The notes under the pieces: generated by a model
What the model was told of the DNA's origin: nothing
Databases searched by the model: none
Seen by the model: only the letters and a program-made list of their open reading frames with translations
Made by a program: the position numbers and the translations under genes
Source: Hysterangium stoloniferum
Lineage: Eukaryota; Basidiomycota; Agaricomycetes; Hysterangiales; Hysterangiaceae
Length of the DNA stretch: 64,000 bases
NCBI GenBank assembly: GCA_015178975.1
Contig: WHVD01000045.1
Location: 186,001 to 250,000 of the forward strand
Reading direction: 5' to 3'
Shown: positions 9,661 to 21,129 of the stretch, one piece after another
Layout of the letters: every line of letters begins with the position of its first letter
Numbering within the stretch: the first letter of the stretch is position 1

Positions 9661-12480
9661 CGATCGAGCATTTAGAGTTGAACATACGTTTTTTCCTTTC
9701 CGTGGTCGCCACACCTTCCACTCGTGTTTCAGTGGACCCCCATATCGGTGGTGGATGAACATTGTTGCCCTGAAAGTCTTGCACCATCATTTGGATACAC
9801 TCGCTGACCATTCCTCTTCGATAATGCCGACACATCTCGCAGTTGTCCCCATACATGTTGAATACATTTGGAGGAACTAGCCGTGCCTACACTAACATCC
9901 GAACCATGAACGACACTTGTTTGAAATAAGATGTCCCTGCATGCCTCAAATTTCCCCCCCCTTGTCGCCATTTCGATGCATGTCTCCTTCAGGCTCATCA
10001 TACGTTCAGGCCAGGGTTCAACTGACAAGATCCATGATCTGCAAACCGAGTGCCTTCACCACACCGTGCGAGGCAATGCATTGGCCAAATTCCTTAAACT
10101 GAGTTTCTTCCATTGACAACTTGACAATAAACCTGCCATAGGTCGAGCAAATATAAGAGCGCATACAGTCACTTTTCACGATTGCCCCGAGCTCTGCAGC
10201 TTGTACGCGTTGATGCCATACCTGAGTTGAATATCCTTGCGGGCACCACCCGTGGATAAACTGACATCCTATTTATAAATGACAATCATTTCAAACAGAC
10301 CGCGGACTTGAAAGTTGTATGAAACTACATAATTTGATGCAATTTAAAAGTGAAGATATTCACTTGTAATGATCGCTGCGAGGTTCTCTAGACTGGTGTT
10401 AAATATATTCCGTGGACTACTCGCTGAAATCACACTGTATATACTAGCGGTAATAAGGTCAATCGAATACCACTAGGGGTACTCGAAGAAGGCCGTCCCA
10501 CCGTTATTCTCGTGTCACTTGTTTGGGAAAACAGGAAGCTGGGCCAAGTCATTGGAAAACACCATCATTAAAAACACCGACACACTTCTTCACCTTGTCG
10601 TGAGCTTTCACCTTGGATAAGAGAAACGTAGCTCGTGGTCATGTGGTGGGATCACTTATCAACTCAGAGCTGAAGAATACAATACCCATGACGACCCGCC
10701 GCGTGCAGAAGCTAAGCCCCCGAGAAATCTCTGTGTTTCAATGTTTCAGTCGCTAGCGTGGCACTTCGCCCCACGGCAGTTTATTTTACTCGCTATCCCG
10801 ACATTTCCCCTATTGCTTCCATTTATGTTCACTGGATTTTATTCCACCAATTTTCATGTTTGAATTGTTTCATTTCTAGTAGTAGCGAAAAAGCCATTTG
10901 ATTTGATCTAATATTAAAAAACTCATTGACTAGATCCGTGGGCCTCTTGAATGTTAGTTGTCGACACCTGTTCCTTCCTATACGCAGTCGCCACACCTTT
11001 CACTGATGTGTCGGTAGCATTGACGAATTCGACTTACGTGTCCATTTTCCGGAAAATAACCCCCGAAACATAACTATGAGGCTTCCAGGCCGTTTTATCA
11101 AAAATAATGCTGGTGAGTTAGTCGCCATAATGGTGCTAACCAAGGAGACACTCCCAGATGTCAGCCTTAACATTGGAAAGGACTCACACTACTTCATCAT
11201 CTTTAATCTACCTTGCCATTGTCACATCGAACAGAGTTGCTACATTATGGGGCGAAGAAATAATCGGGGTTAGTCTGATCCTGATAGCTGTGGATCTCTC
11301 GACCCCGGACCCGCGTGTACCACGGTACGCAGCTTCAATACCATCGCCATTCTGGTTTTACTCCGTACACATTGGGACGCGATCCACGGTTCAATCAAAG
11401 AAGGATCCACGATCGACTATGAAGGTCTAATTCTCACCGCCAATTCCTTCTTATGTATCGACACCACACTTTTCACTGTCGCATCCGTATCATCTAATTC
11501 AAACGTGGTCTCAGTGGTGAAGAAACATCGTTAGCCTGGGGAAGGTCTTGCTCGATCTATTTGGCCCGATTTATAATCGTCTCTCTTCGATAATGCCGAC
11601 ACATCTCACTAGGAGGATAGTGCTATTTCACTTTTAATTTCTGCACTTCGTACCTGGATTTCCAAGTGGTATAAAGCTACATATTTTTAGTCCATGTAAG
11701 AGCATATATTGCTACTTTTTACCTTCGCGGATTCTCCGCACCTCCTATTCGTTGATGGCAAGCGTATACGTTGAATATATTGGCAGGTGGTTAGAATAAC
11801 ATCCGATTTATGAACGACAATCACTTCAATTAGAATACCGCTGGAAAGTGTCAAAGAAAGCCCCGCGATTGTTATTCTCAGGTCAATGGGGATGGCACGA
11901 AGCAAGCCATTGAAGAACAACAAAGAACACTGCAACTGACCAATCCACTGGTGCCAATATTTGTATCTGATCTGTTGAGATAAACTCGAGCGCCCAAGTC
12001 TACGTCAAGTCAATATGACAACGCTAAGTAGTATCGCCTTACTCTATGTCAAGTTAACACGACCATACCAAGCCGTTACGCGCCTTGGACACGTATACCA
12101 CTATTGTAGTTCTTTTCCGTCGCATATCCGAAACATATTTAGCTAGCACAGTAGCAGCATCATACCTCAGTCGAACCACTCTTACGTGTCGACTGAGCAT
12201 ACTTTGTTACAGTATCGGTCAAGCTGATCTTTCCTTCAAAACGCATGCTCTATCTCCAGAAGCAGCGATGCCGTCGGCGGACTGGGGAATGGTCTCAAAG
12301 CATCTTGGCTTGACAGGTTCCTGCGCAAGAATTTAACTGTGGCAAGGCTAGGCGGACTAGTTCACGAGAACATTAAATAATGTTCCTCGCTCATGGAGTC
12401 CATTTTATGCTATATTCGCTATGTCTTCTCTTCCACCGTTGTCTTACATTTGCCCATTAAATTACCTCTCCAGTCTAATT
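9640..12480 (+). repeat. Right arm of the large inverted repeat
   Basis: Downstream of the A fragment come the A downstream blocks (about 9650-10800), the C-type exon at 11076-11430 (MRLPGRFIKNNAGELV), C-type blocks to about 11935, and a B-type exon-2 end at about 12240-12345 (MPSADWGMVSKHLG; a TTAAATAATG stretch where the stop lies). At about 12435-12480 this joins a piece that matches A intron 4/exon 5 (TCTTACAT to CTCTCCAG|TCTAATTCTGAC), an order not found in the other units. The whole arm mirrors 1-4925 on the opposite strand. Confidence 0.65.
11076..11430 (+). pseudogene. C-type exon related to A exon 5, frame-broken
   Basis: The counterpart of 2828-2448. The first 65 codons are open (FIKNNAGELVAIMVL, then DSHYFIIFNLPCHCHIEQ), then the frame must shift to continue as EEIIGVSLILIAV, the exon-5-like part. 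Compared with the left-arm copy, this suggests a small indel near 11235. Function unknown. Confidence 0.45.
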
Positions 12481-14410
12481 CTGACTGAAACGAGCCCATA
12501 TAATTGTTAACTGGGGAAAAACTAGTTGCTGTCATGCAGGGGGCGGTAACTGGATCTTCTGACAAAGGAATTCACGTGGACCACAGCTCAGATCTCAATG
12601 GAATCCCAATTCCTGTTTGTCTCCTTACAGAATAAGACATCATGACACAATACGCAGCCCATCAAGAAGTGGTTCAGCCTTGGGTGTCTCGAAGATTTAG
12701 TTTCCACCGCTCATTCCTTCCTTTCTGTGGTGGCGACACGTTTCTCTGGTGTGGCAGTAGCATCTTCGTCGAACTCCATATCAGCCTTGGAAAGATGTTG
12801 TTTGACCTGGCGAAGGTGCTGCTCCATAATTCGATACGATTTCTACTCAGATAACGCCAACATACCAGGAACAAACTAACAGGAGGGTTGCATCATTCCC
12901 CTTGTTTAACTCGCTTTGGAGGGCGAATAAAAGTTGAATAAACCTGCGTAGTTTGGGGCAATTTCAGAGCACGTACAATCATTTATTAATTTGTAGGATT
13001 CGTGGTTGTGACTAATAGTTAAATATATTGTAGGACTACATGTCTACATCTCACCGGGAACAATTATTCCTGGTCCATTGTTGAACCGAACGGAGATGAC
13101 TTGATCACAAATGTTTAAACCAATCCAAGACCGGGTGTGGCCATTGTCACTGTCTTTAAAGGGAATTCCTGTCATTTTTGGTCTGGCCCCAGGATACTGA
13201 AGTTTAACTGTCGTCGCGTAATCCCAACTGTATTCTGAAGGAATATTTTTGTTGTCATCTTGCTGGACTGAATATCATCCTCAGAGTCATTACATTATGA
13301 TACATTACCTTGGCAAGCACCGTATCTTCTACACCCATTTGTTGATGACAATAGCCATTGATCAGCTAAGAAGTTCATATGGACCCACAGAGTTCGTTAT
13401 TTCCCTGACAAACAATCATGAAACACGAGAAAATGAAGGATGGATTGGGGTCACAAACTGAGACCTGGGATGAATGACCATCATGTGGGAGAGAAGAGGG
13501 TCTGTGACGGCCACCTTTGTGGAGCTCAAAGTGGAGTGGGCAGCAACGAAGGGACAGGTCCGATTGCAGAAAAGGACACGTGCAGGCGCAGCCAGGCATG
13601 GTGAATCTTTAGATATTGGAAGAACTCCGCCTGCAATAGTTCAAGCTACAGGTGGGTCACAACCATTGGCCTACGTGATCATCATAGTATCAAAGAATCA
13701 ATTCCATTCAGTCATACAGGAAATAATAGAGCCTTCTGTGAGTAAGTAACACTTGACACGCGATTATATGTACAATTTGTCAATACAAATTCTGATGGAC
13801 ACGCCATAATCAAAATAATTCCAAGTCGGGCCCTTATGTACCTCAAGAAAATCTACGATGAGAAATGTGGTCTTGTGTCACTATTTGTTTTGCGCAGACG
13901 TTGCACAAATTCAAGCGGATTGATATGTCAAGGGTGAATGATGAAACGACGTTGCTTGCCATCAACCCGACTAGACCATCACTTGCCGTGGGGTTCTCCT
14001 CGTTGAAGGTTGTGATAAAATTAAACAGGCAGCCCGCACTCTCACAAGAAAAGCTTTCAGGTTAACAACGACAACTTGAAAGCAGCAGCGGATTAGCATA
14101 GCTCTGGACTGCATTTATAATTGAAGGTAATGCCAGTTCTCGAATAAGAGAAAAGCTGTTTTACTTTCAACCCTGACGCTCAATAACACCCTTAAATACT
14201 ATATCATGGGGTCACAATTGTCTAAAATATTATTATATACTGTGTGAGCCTTCAGCAGAAGGCATAAGAAAGTAGTAAAGTCACTACGTCCACTGGAATC
14301 TATACAGGTTAAGGAAGGTGAAGGGATTTTGCTTCCGATGGCAGGGATGACATGCTGTGAATCCTGTGTAAGCACGGCCATAAGGCTGTACCTTGGTGGA
14401 ATTAACTCTC
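12481..14410 (+). repeat. 5' flank of the first A gene, conserved in other units
   Basis: Open frames at 13249-13461 (ending NHETRENEGWIGVTN) and 13474-13749 (GSVTATFVELKVEWAATKGQ) recur, with changes, on the minus strand at 24858-24460, 46690-46059 and around 52500 and 61700, always upstream of an A exon 1. Frames differ between copies and contain stops, so a coding role is unproven. A block at about 13900-14060 (ETTLLAINPTRPSLA) is likewise shared with 18747, 52087 and 61398. About 12480-13240 holds only short unrecognised frames. Confidence 0.4.
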
Positions 14411-14413
14411 CGA

Positions 14414-14430
14414 CCAATGGGGGAATAAAG
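14414..14430 (+). promoter_or_regulatory. CCAAT and TATA-like motifs before the first A gene
   Basis: CCAAT at 14414-14418 and AATAAAGG from 14424 lie 44-60 bases before the ATG at 14474. Other copies have GCATAAAAGC or a close variant at the same distance, which supports a core promoter element, but no transcript data are available. Confidence 0.35.
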
Positions 14431-14473
14431 GCGAGGCACCCCCTTCTCGTGTAAGTACTACTGCTACCCACCA

Positions 14474-16313
14474 ATGTCTACTTCCAACGAGACGACTCTG
14501 GGGAATCACGATTCGGCAACGGCTGGGATCTACCTTGAAGACATTGACGAGCTACCACCCTTAGTTTCCCCGGGTGTATCGACTTCAGAGAAACGGGACG
14601 AGATCGTGAAAGGGATGAGAGATGTATTCAAGGAGAAGCTTCGAAAACGATGGGGTTGTAACGAACCCGGTCATGATTTATGTTATCGGGCCCCGGATGG
14701 TCGGCAACACATACAGCTGTCTGCAAACCATATAGAGATTTGGGTTGACGAGTGGGTGAGTAAAGTGTAATGCTATTTCCATGCGATCTGTGTCACATGT
14801 TGCGCATTCAGTGTCAAGGAGAAACGGGCTATCATGACCCACCGAATGTTGTTAAGAGATCCACCAACACGGCATCCAACCTCAGCCCCTATTCCAGTCA
14901 TGTCGATGACTGGGGAATGATCTCGCGGAGTCAGGGGACAATGTCAAGTATTGACATTGGCCCCGGGTATTACTGTGGAGTCGGTTTGGAAAGGGTTGGG
15001 ATGAAAGTCCTTCACGGTGCTAAGACAGCTTCGCTGATCGCAAAGCTGACAATATACCGGGAAATCACCCGTTTGTTACAAGACCATGGTGCCTTTGGCA
15101 AGTTGCTACACAAGCATCTTACGCTGCCAAAACTGGGAAGACTAGTTCAGGATGGTGCTGATTTAGCGAGGTAGGGATACCTCAATCATTGAATACACTG
15201 GAAATACTCATATCTGAGTCGTAGGCCTATATACCCGCCTCAAATTCGGAGACGAGCGACGGAAAAGGGAGTGTCCCGATAATTTCACACATGCGGGGGA
15301 GCAGCAAAGGTCACACTACCGACCTCATGACATTCTTGGCTTGGGCCTTCTTTTACTGCCCCGGCGTTTATACAGACACGTCACCAACGGTGATTACGTC
15401 ATCACTATACAACGTTTTAGTCAAGTCACCGCTGCACACCAACTTTGATGAGGTCGCATCGACATTTATCATACACATCGCCCGTTATCCCTCAGAATTT
15501 GATGGGCCCTTACCCCTTTTCAGCCTTGCTGATATCGTGGAAGGGATCTGCCACATGCGTCCACTATCTGTAAAGGAGCTCACGGCGATCAGAGGTTGCA
15601 TTGAATTGTGGTTACAACCGTGCGTCGCGATATTCCATCATTTCATCCTTCCCACCAAAACCATCACAGCGAATATCAGACACGAGTTGGATGGAATGAA
15701 TATCCGATACCCAGGCTTCTCGTGTGTTGCATGCATCAAGATGCATGGTTTCGAGATATCGCTGGAGCTGTATTGAAGGTTTTATTGGACGACATAAACA
15801 TGCATATAGCGTCATTGACACCTCATCTTCATTGGTACACGCCACTGTATTGGAGTATTGGCTCCTTGGAAATCTTCTTCAGCGACAGCACGCTTCTCAC
15901 CGATCACATCAACCAGCTGAATGTGGTTTCTTCGTTCATCGGACCCATCGTACGGTACGTTCACTATATTTTATCTTCCAGCACCGTCTTACATCCACCC
16001 ACGAAACTGTCCTACCAGTCTCATTCTGACCCACACGAGTCCTAATCGGGATCACCTTGGGTATGGTGAGCGAATAATCGCGTTGACTCTGAAGCTGATA
16101 GCTGGATCTTCCGAGCCCGAATCTGCGTTGACCACGGTGCGCAGCCACGATACCATCCCCATTCTTGTTTCTCTTCTTCCACATTGTGACATTATGCGCG
16201 GCACGACCAACAACAAATCCTACAATTATTCGGTTAAAGATTTAGATTTCACCGCGCGGGCCTTCCTTTGCGTGGTCGCCACACCTACTTGTGTGTCAGT
16301 ACGGTCTAATTAG
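14474..16313 (+). CDS. Family A protein, intact, five exons, 511 residues, function unknown
   Basis: Exons are 14474-14755, 14812-15170, 15305-15619, 15670-15954 and 16019-16313. All introns are GT-AG (56, 134, 50 and 64 bases), and their phases (0, 2, 2, 2) are the same in every copy. The joined frame is 512 codons with no internal stop. Exon 1 is acidic, then basic, then C62-x4-H67-x2-C70-x8-H79 followed by a tryptophan. Across intron 1 comes CQGETGYHDPPN (95-106). This C/H, W, GE and PPN spacing recalls a short domain of many agaricomycete hypothetical proteins (from memory, unverified). Exons 3-5 are mostly hydrophobic and helical-looking (ITSSLYNVLVKSPLHTNFDE; DAWFRDIAGAVL; LLTDHINQLNVVSSF). 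I saw no signal peptide. The start is the ATG of MSTSNET, conserved in sister copies. Confidence 0.75.
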
Positions 16314-17720
16314 ACCCCCCTATCAGTGTTGAAGGCACATAATTGCCCTGACAAAGGTCTTACACCATCGATTGGACACACTTTGTAATCATTTCTCTTC
16401 GATGATGCCGACACATCTCAACCAAACCAGGGTTTCAGCCGGGGTTGCAGATGTTATAAATCTATATGGTTTGAACCTATGTAAGAATTGTATAGTCACT
16501 TTTCATTATCGCCGCGAGCTCCTCAGTTGTCCCCATAAATGTGTTGAATACATTTGCACTAGCCGTGATTAGACTAACATTCGCATTTTAAAGTAAGGTA
16601 TCACTGGAGGTCTGAAAAAGGTCTCCCCACCCCCAATTCGACGCATGTCTCGTTCAGGCTCATCATACCTTCAGGGTAATAATGTTCAATCGACAAGATC
16701 CATAATCTTCCCACCAAGGGCCTCCACAATGTGCTGGGCGAATTCCTTAAACTAATTTTCTTGCATTGAAAACTTGATGATAAATCTGCCATAGGCCGAG
16801 CAAATATAAGAGCGCATACAGTCACGTTTCGCCGCCGCAGCGCGCTCTGCATGATGCACGCGTTGATGCCATACATGCATTGAATACACTCGCGGCCACC
16901 CAGCGGCTAGACTGATATCCTATTTATCAATGACAATCATTTCAAACAGGACGCGAACTTGTGAGTTATATGGAGGTACATAATTTGATACAATTTTAAA
17001 GTGAAGATAGTCGCTTGTAATAGTCGCTGCGAGGTTCTCTACACTGTTGTTGAATATACTCCAATGACTACTCTCTGAAATCACATCGCATATACTAGCA
17101 GTAACAATGTGAATGGAATACCATTACGGGGGCTCAAAGAAGGGGGTCCCACCATTCTTCTCGTGTCCTTTGTTTGGGAGAACAGGAAGCCAGGGCCAAA
17201 CCAATGGACAACACCATGATCAAGACACCGAAATTTCTTCACATGTGTGAGCTTTCACCTTGTGTAAGAGAAAGGTAGCTCGTGGTCATGTCAGCCGGAA
17301 TCCCATATCAACGACGAGCTGAAGAATACCCACGGCCCGCCGCGTGGAGCAGTCATTCCCCGAGATTTTCTGATTTATGGTCTGTTTCAATCTTTCAGTC
17401 GGTAGCGTCAAACTACACGTCACGACAATTTATTTACTCCCCATCCCGACAGTTCCCTGCTGCTTCCATGCCAGTTGAATGGCGTTCATTCCACCAATTG
17501 GTATGTTTGAATTATTTCATTGCGAATAGTAGGGAAAAATTCATTTGATTCAATCTAATATTAATGAACCATTTGACTAGATCCGTGTGCCTTGAACGTT
17601 AGTTGTCGACCCCTGTTCCTTCTCATGCGTTATTCTCTACACCTTTCACTGCTGTGTCGACACCGTTGAGAATTCGAATTACGTCTTCGTTTTCCGGAAA
17701 ATAACCCCCGGAACATAATT
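16314..17720 (+). repeat. Conserved blocks downstream of the first A gene
   Basis: The first block (to about 16572) is kept open as VLHH...DTLCNHFSSMMPTHLNQTR, then LYGLNLCKN in this and six other units, and so may be 3' untranslated sequence or an extra exon. A related block repeats at 16740-16980, and a third lies at 17282-17548 (AGIPYQRRAEEYPRPAAWSSH). The minus strand is open at 16876-16601. Which strand, if any, is translated cannot be settled by eye. Confidence 0.45.
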
Positions 17721-17722
17721 AT

Positions 17723-17998
17723 GTGGTTTTCAAACTGTTTCATCAAAACAATGCTAGTGAGTTCGTCGCAATAAAGGTGCTCGCCAAGGAGACACAGCTA
17801 GATGTCAGCTTTGACATTAGCAAGGACGTAAAGTACTTCACAATCTTTAATCTACCTTGCAATCGTCACATCGAACAGCCACAGCAATGTTTGGATTATA
17901 TGAGCCTGGGGCGTCGCGGCGAACAGTTCACTGAACAAGACAGAGAACAAAGTATATTCATGTTCGACGGTCAGCCACCTCCTGACAAATTGCTCTGA
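17723..17998 (+). pseudogene. B-type module with the FHQNNASEFVAIKVL exon
   Basis: This 91-codon frame starts MVFKLFHQNNASEFV and carries the same first half as the C-type exon at 2828-2448 (DVSFDISKDVKYFTIFNLPC). It then continues differently, into RRGEQFTEQDREQ and a proline-rich end. Similar sequence lies on the minus strand near 25750-25450, 31780-31400 and 48260-47880. The C-type and B-type lineages therefore share this exon and diverge after the conserved NLPC-x-RHIEQ. Function unknown. Confidence 0.4.
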
Positions 17999-18175
17999 AC
18001 TTCTCTTGCATATTGCGGCCGACTTTTCAATTAGTCATCTTTCTCTCAGACATTTGGGAAGATGCAAGCACCATGATATGGCGAGGGCACACGAGGAATA
18101 CCACCCTCATTGAGGCGATAAAAAGTTGTTTAAACTAGAAATCCTGTGGTGGGATGATGATAGAATTGAATACGG

Positions 18176-18454
18176 ATGGCCATTATTCAAGCAACAGACG
18201 GCTTGAGTTTAATTCTCGCTGAACGACTGTTGTCAAACTGGATGTTTCACTGCCAAGGAGAGACAAATTACCATGACCCCCGACTATGGTTGGGATGCCA
18301 GGGAGTCCACGAACGCCACATCCCGCCTCACCCGGTATCTCAGTCATACCGCGGACTAGGGAATGGTCTCACAGCATCCTGGCTTGACGGGTTCCTGACC
18401 CAGAATTACACTCTGGCAAGACTTGGCAGACTAATTCAACAGAGCATTGATTGA
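18176..18454 (+). pseudogene. B-type exon-2-like frame, 92 codons, stop at the conserved position
   Basis: MAIIQATDGLSLIL leads into WMFHCQGETNYHDP, equivalent to the start of A exon 2. The end reads TLARLGRLIQQSID, then TGA, then ATGAG|GTAGGG, where A genes read DLAR|GTAGGG. The splice donor after the stop is preserved, which suggests descent from a longer gene that acquired the stop before the B copies multiplied. If translated alone it would be a 92-residue protein. Confidence 0.45.
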
Positions 18455-18479
18455 ATGAGGTAGGGAAAGGGGAATGTAT

Positions 18480-19225
18480 TAGCATAGTCAGCGTGGTGAA
18501 TCTTTACATACCGGAAGAGCTCTGCTTGCAATGGGTCAAACTACAGGTGGGTGACAATGCTTGATCTACCTTGTCATCGTCGCTTTGAAGAGCAATGTCC
18601 ACGCATCAATCGTGTGAGCCGGGGGGGGGGACCATTCCACTCAGACAGACAGACAATGATAAGGCTAGCTGTCAGTGTCGCCTGAGACGAGATTATATTC
18701 AGGATGAGTTAATACTCACTCGGATGGATTCGTCACAACCAAGGAAATGGCGAGGGAGAATGAAAAAATCACGTTGCTTACCATTAATGCGACTAGGCCA
18801 TCACTGGCACCGGCTTTCTCCTCGGTGAAAGTTTGCAAAATTAAAACAGGAAGTGTGCGATCTCTCTGGACAAAGCCTGAGGCTGACAGCGGCAACTTGA
18901 CGGCAGCAACCATTGGGCATCGCTCTGGACTGCATTTATATGGCACATGGCAATGTTACTTCTCGATATCAGAAAAGCGGTTTTTCTTTCAACTCTGACG
19001 CTGAGAAATGCTATACTATGAGGTGACCATCGACTGAACTATTATTATATGCTGTGTGAGCCTTCAGTGGAAGGCGTAAGAAGTAATCACCTCATTACAG
19101 TAAAGCCTATAAGGTTCAAGGAAGGTGAGGGAACCTTGTGGACGAAGGCAGGAATGAATGCTGTGTATCCCGTGTAAGTACCGCCATAACGCTATGCCTT
19201 CATGGAATTAACTCTCCGACTTGTT
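18480..19225 (+). repeat. 5' flank of the second A gene
   Basis: Contains the conserved upstream block at about 18595-18998 (ARENEKITLLTINATRPSLAP, then KVCKIKTGSVRSLW), found also upstream of the A copies at 51.5 and 60.8 kb and at 55.4 kb. A run of ten G occurs at about 18620-18629. The open frame is short and lacks a clear start or splice context. Confidence 0.4.
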
Positions 19226-19227
19226 GC

Positions 19228-19240
19228 GGCATAAAAACAA
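19228..19240 (+). promoter_or_regulatory. TATA-like GGCATAAAAACAA before the second A gene
   Basis: Lies about 40 bases upstream of the ATG at 19279. The variant GCATAAAAGC occurs at the matching place on the minus strand at 45650-45641, with a close variant at 35127-35119. Confidence 0.35.
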
Positions 19241-19278
19241 GGCACCCCTTCTAGTGTAGGTGACACTGCTACCCACCG

Positions 19279-21129
19279 ATGTCTACTTCCAACGAGACGA
19301 CTCTGGGGAATCACGATTCGGCAACGGCTGGGATCAACCTTGAAGACATTGAAGAGCTACCACCCTTAGCTTCCCCGGGTGTATTGACTTCAGTGAAACG
19401 GGACGAGATCGTTAAAGGGATGAGAGAGATATTCAGGGAGAAGCTTCAAGAACGATGGCGCTGTAACGAACCAGGTCATGATTTATGTTATCGGACCTCG
19501 GATGGGAGGCAACACATACAGCTGTCCGCAAACCATATAGAGATTTGGGTTGACGAGTGGGTGAGTAAAGTATAATGCTATCTCCATGTGATATGTGTCA
19601 CATGCTGCGCATTTCAGTGTCAAGGAGAAACGGGCTACCATGACCCACCGAATGTTGTTAAGATATCCACCAACACGACATCCAACCTCAGTCCCTATTG
19701 CAGTCATGCCGATGACTGGGGAATGATATCACAGAGTCAGGGGACAATGTCAAGTGTTGAAATTGGCCCCGGGTATTACTGTGGAGTCGGTTTGGAAAGG
19801 GTTGGGATGAAAGTCCTTCACAGGGCTAAGACAGCTTCGCTGATCGCAAAGCTGACAATATACCGGGAAATCACCCGTTTGTTGCGAGACCATGGTGCCT
19901 TTGGCAAATTTCTACACAAGCATCTTACACTGCCAAAACTGGGAAGACTAGTGCAAGACAGTGCTGATTTAGCGAGGTAGGGATACCTCAATCATTGAAT
20001 ACACTGGAAATACTCATATCTGAGTCGTAGACCTATATACCCGCCTCAAATTCGGAGAAGAGCGACGAGGGTTTTAGCAATTTTCCCGATAATTTCACAC
20101 ATGCGAGGGAGCCAGCTTGTGACATCCTTCGCTTGGGCCTTCTGTTGCTGCCCCGGCGTTTATTTGTCAGCGTCAAGCGCGATTACGTCATCACTGTACA
20201 ATGTTTTAGTCAAGTCACCGCTGCACACCAACTTTGATGAGGTTGCATCAACATTTATCATACAAATCACCCGTCATTTCTCAGAATCCCATTATATCTC
20301 AGAATTTGATCGGTGCTTGCCCCTTTTCGGCCTTATGAATATCGTGAAAGCGATCTGCGACATGCGTCCACTATCTGTACAGGAGCTCACGGCGATCAGA
20401 GCTTGCATTGAATTCTGGTTACAACCGTGCGTCGTGCCATCATACCATTTCATCCTTCCCACCAAAACCATGACAGTGAATATCAGACACAACGACTTTA
20501 CTCTTCTGAATCCCCTATCCGGCTTCTATTCTGTTGCATTCACCAAGCTGCATGGTTTCGAGATATCGCCGGAGATGTATTGAGGGTTTTATTGGACGAC
20601 ATACCCATGCATATAGCGGCATTGACACTTCATCTTGATTGGCACACGTCGAACTCACTATATGGGAGTATTGCCTCCTTGGAAATCTTCTTCAACGACA
20701 GCACGCTTCTCACCGATCACATCAACCAGCTGAATGTGGTTTCTTCGTTCATTGGCCCCATCGTACGGTACGTTCATTATATTTTATCTTCCAGCACCGT
20801 CTTACATCCACTCATGAACCTGTCCTACCAGTCCCATTCTGACTCACACGAGTCCTAATCGGGATCTCCTTGGGTTTGGTGAGCGAATAATCGCATTGAC
20901 TCTGAAGCTGATAGCTGGATCTTCCGAGCCCGAATCTGCGTTGACCACAGTGCGCAGCCTCGATACCATCGCCATTCTCGTTTCTCTTCTTCCACATTGT
21001 GACATTATGCGCGGCACGACCACCGACAAACTCTTCAATTACTCGCTTGAAGCTTTAGATTTCACCGCGCGTTCCTTCCTTTGCGTGGTCGCCACACCTT
21101 CCACTTGTGTGTCGGTGCGGTCTAATTAG
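19279..21129 (+). CDS. Family A protein, intact, five exons, 514 residues, function unknown
   Basis: Exons are 19279-19560, 19618-19976, 20112-20426, 20477-20767 and 20832-21129. The sum is 515 codons including a TAG stop, with no internal stop. The CNEPGHDLCY metal-binding-like motif, the WCQGETGYHDPPN junction and the hydrophobic exons 3-5 match its tandem neighbour 4.8 kb upstream. Exon 3 differs: the acceptor is GAGGGAG|C and four codons after it are lost (where the neighbour reads KGHTTDLM), but an ESHYISEFD segment missing from the neighbour is present, so the length is unchanged. Conservation of phase and frame in two close copies argues that the gene is, or recently was, translated. 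Confidence 0.75.

Noticed and set aside
15724..16029. A second frame in exon 4 (LLGNLLQRQHASHRSHQPAE), open in most copies
   Set aside because: It cannot join exon 5 in the conserved frame, and in diverged copies the DHINQLNVV frame shows more conservative replacements.
15608..16045. Exon 4 frame read as a separate single-exon gene
   Set aside because: It continues exon 3 through a 50-base GT-AG intron with a phase match in every copy, and continues into exon 5 the same way.
18615..18632. Run of G as a regulatory or G-quadruplex element
   Set aside because: A single G run without further G tracts nearby; other copies lack it.
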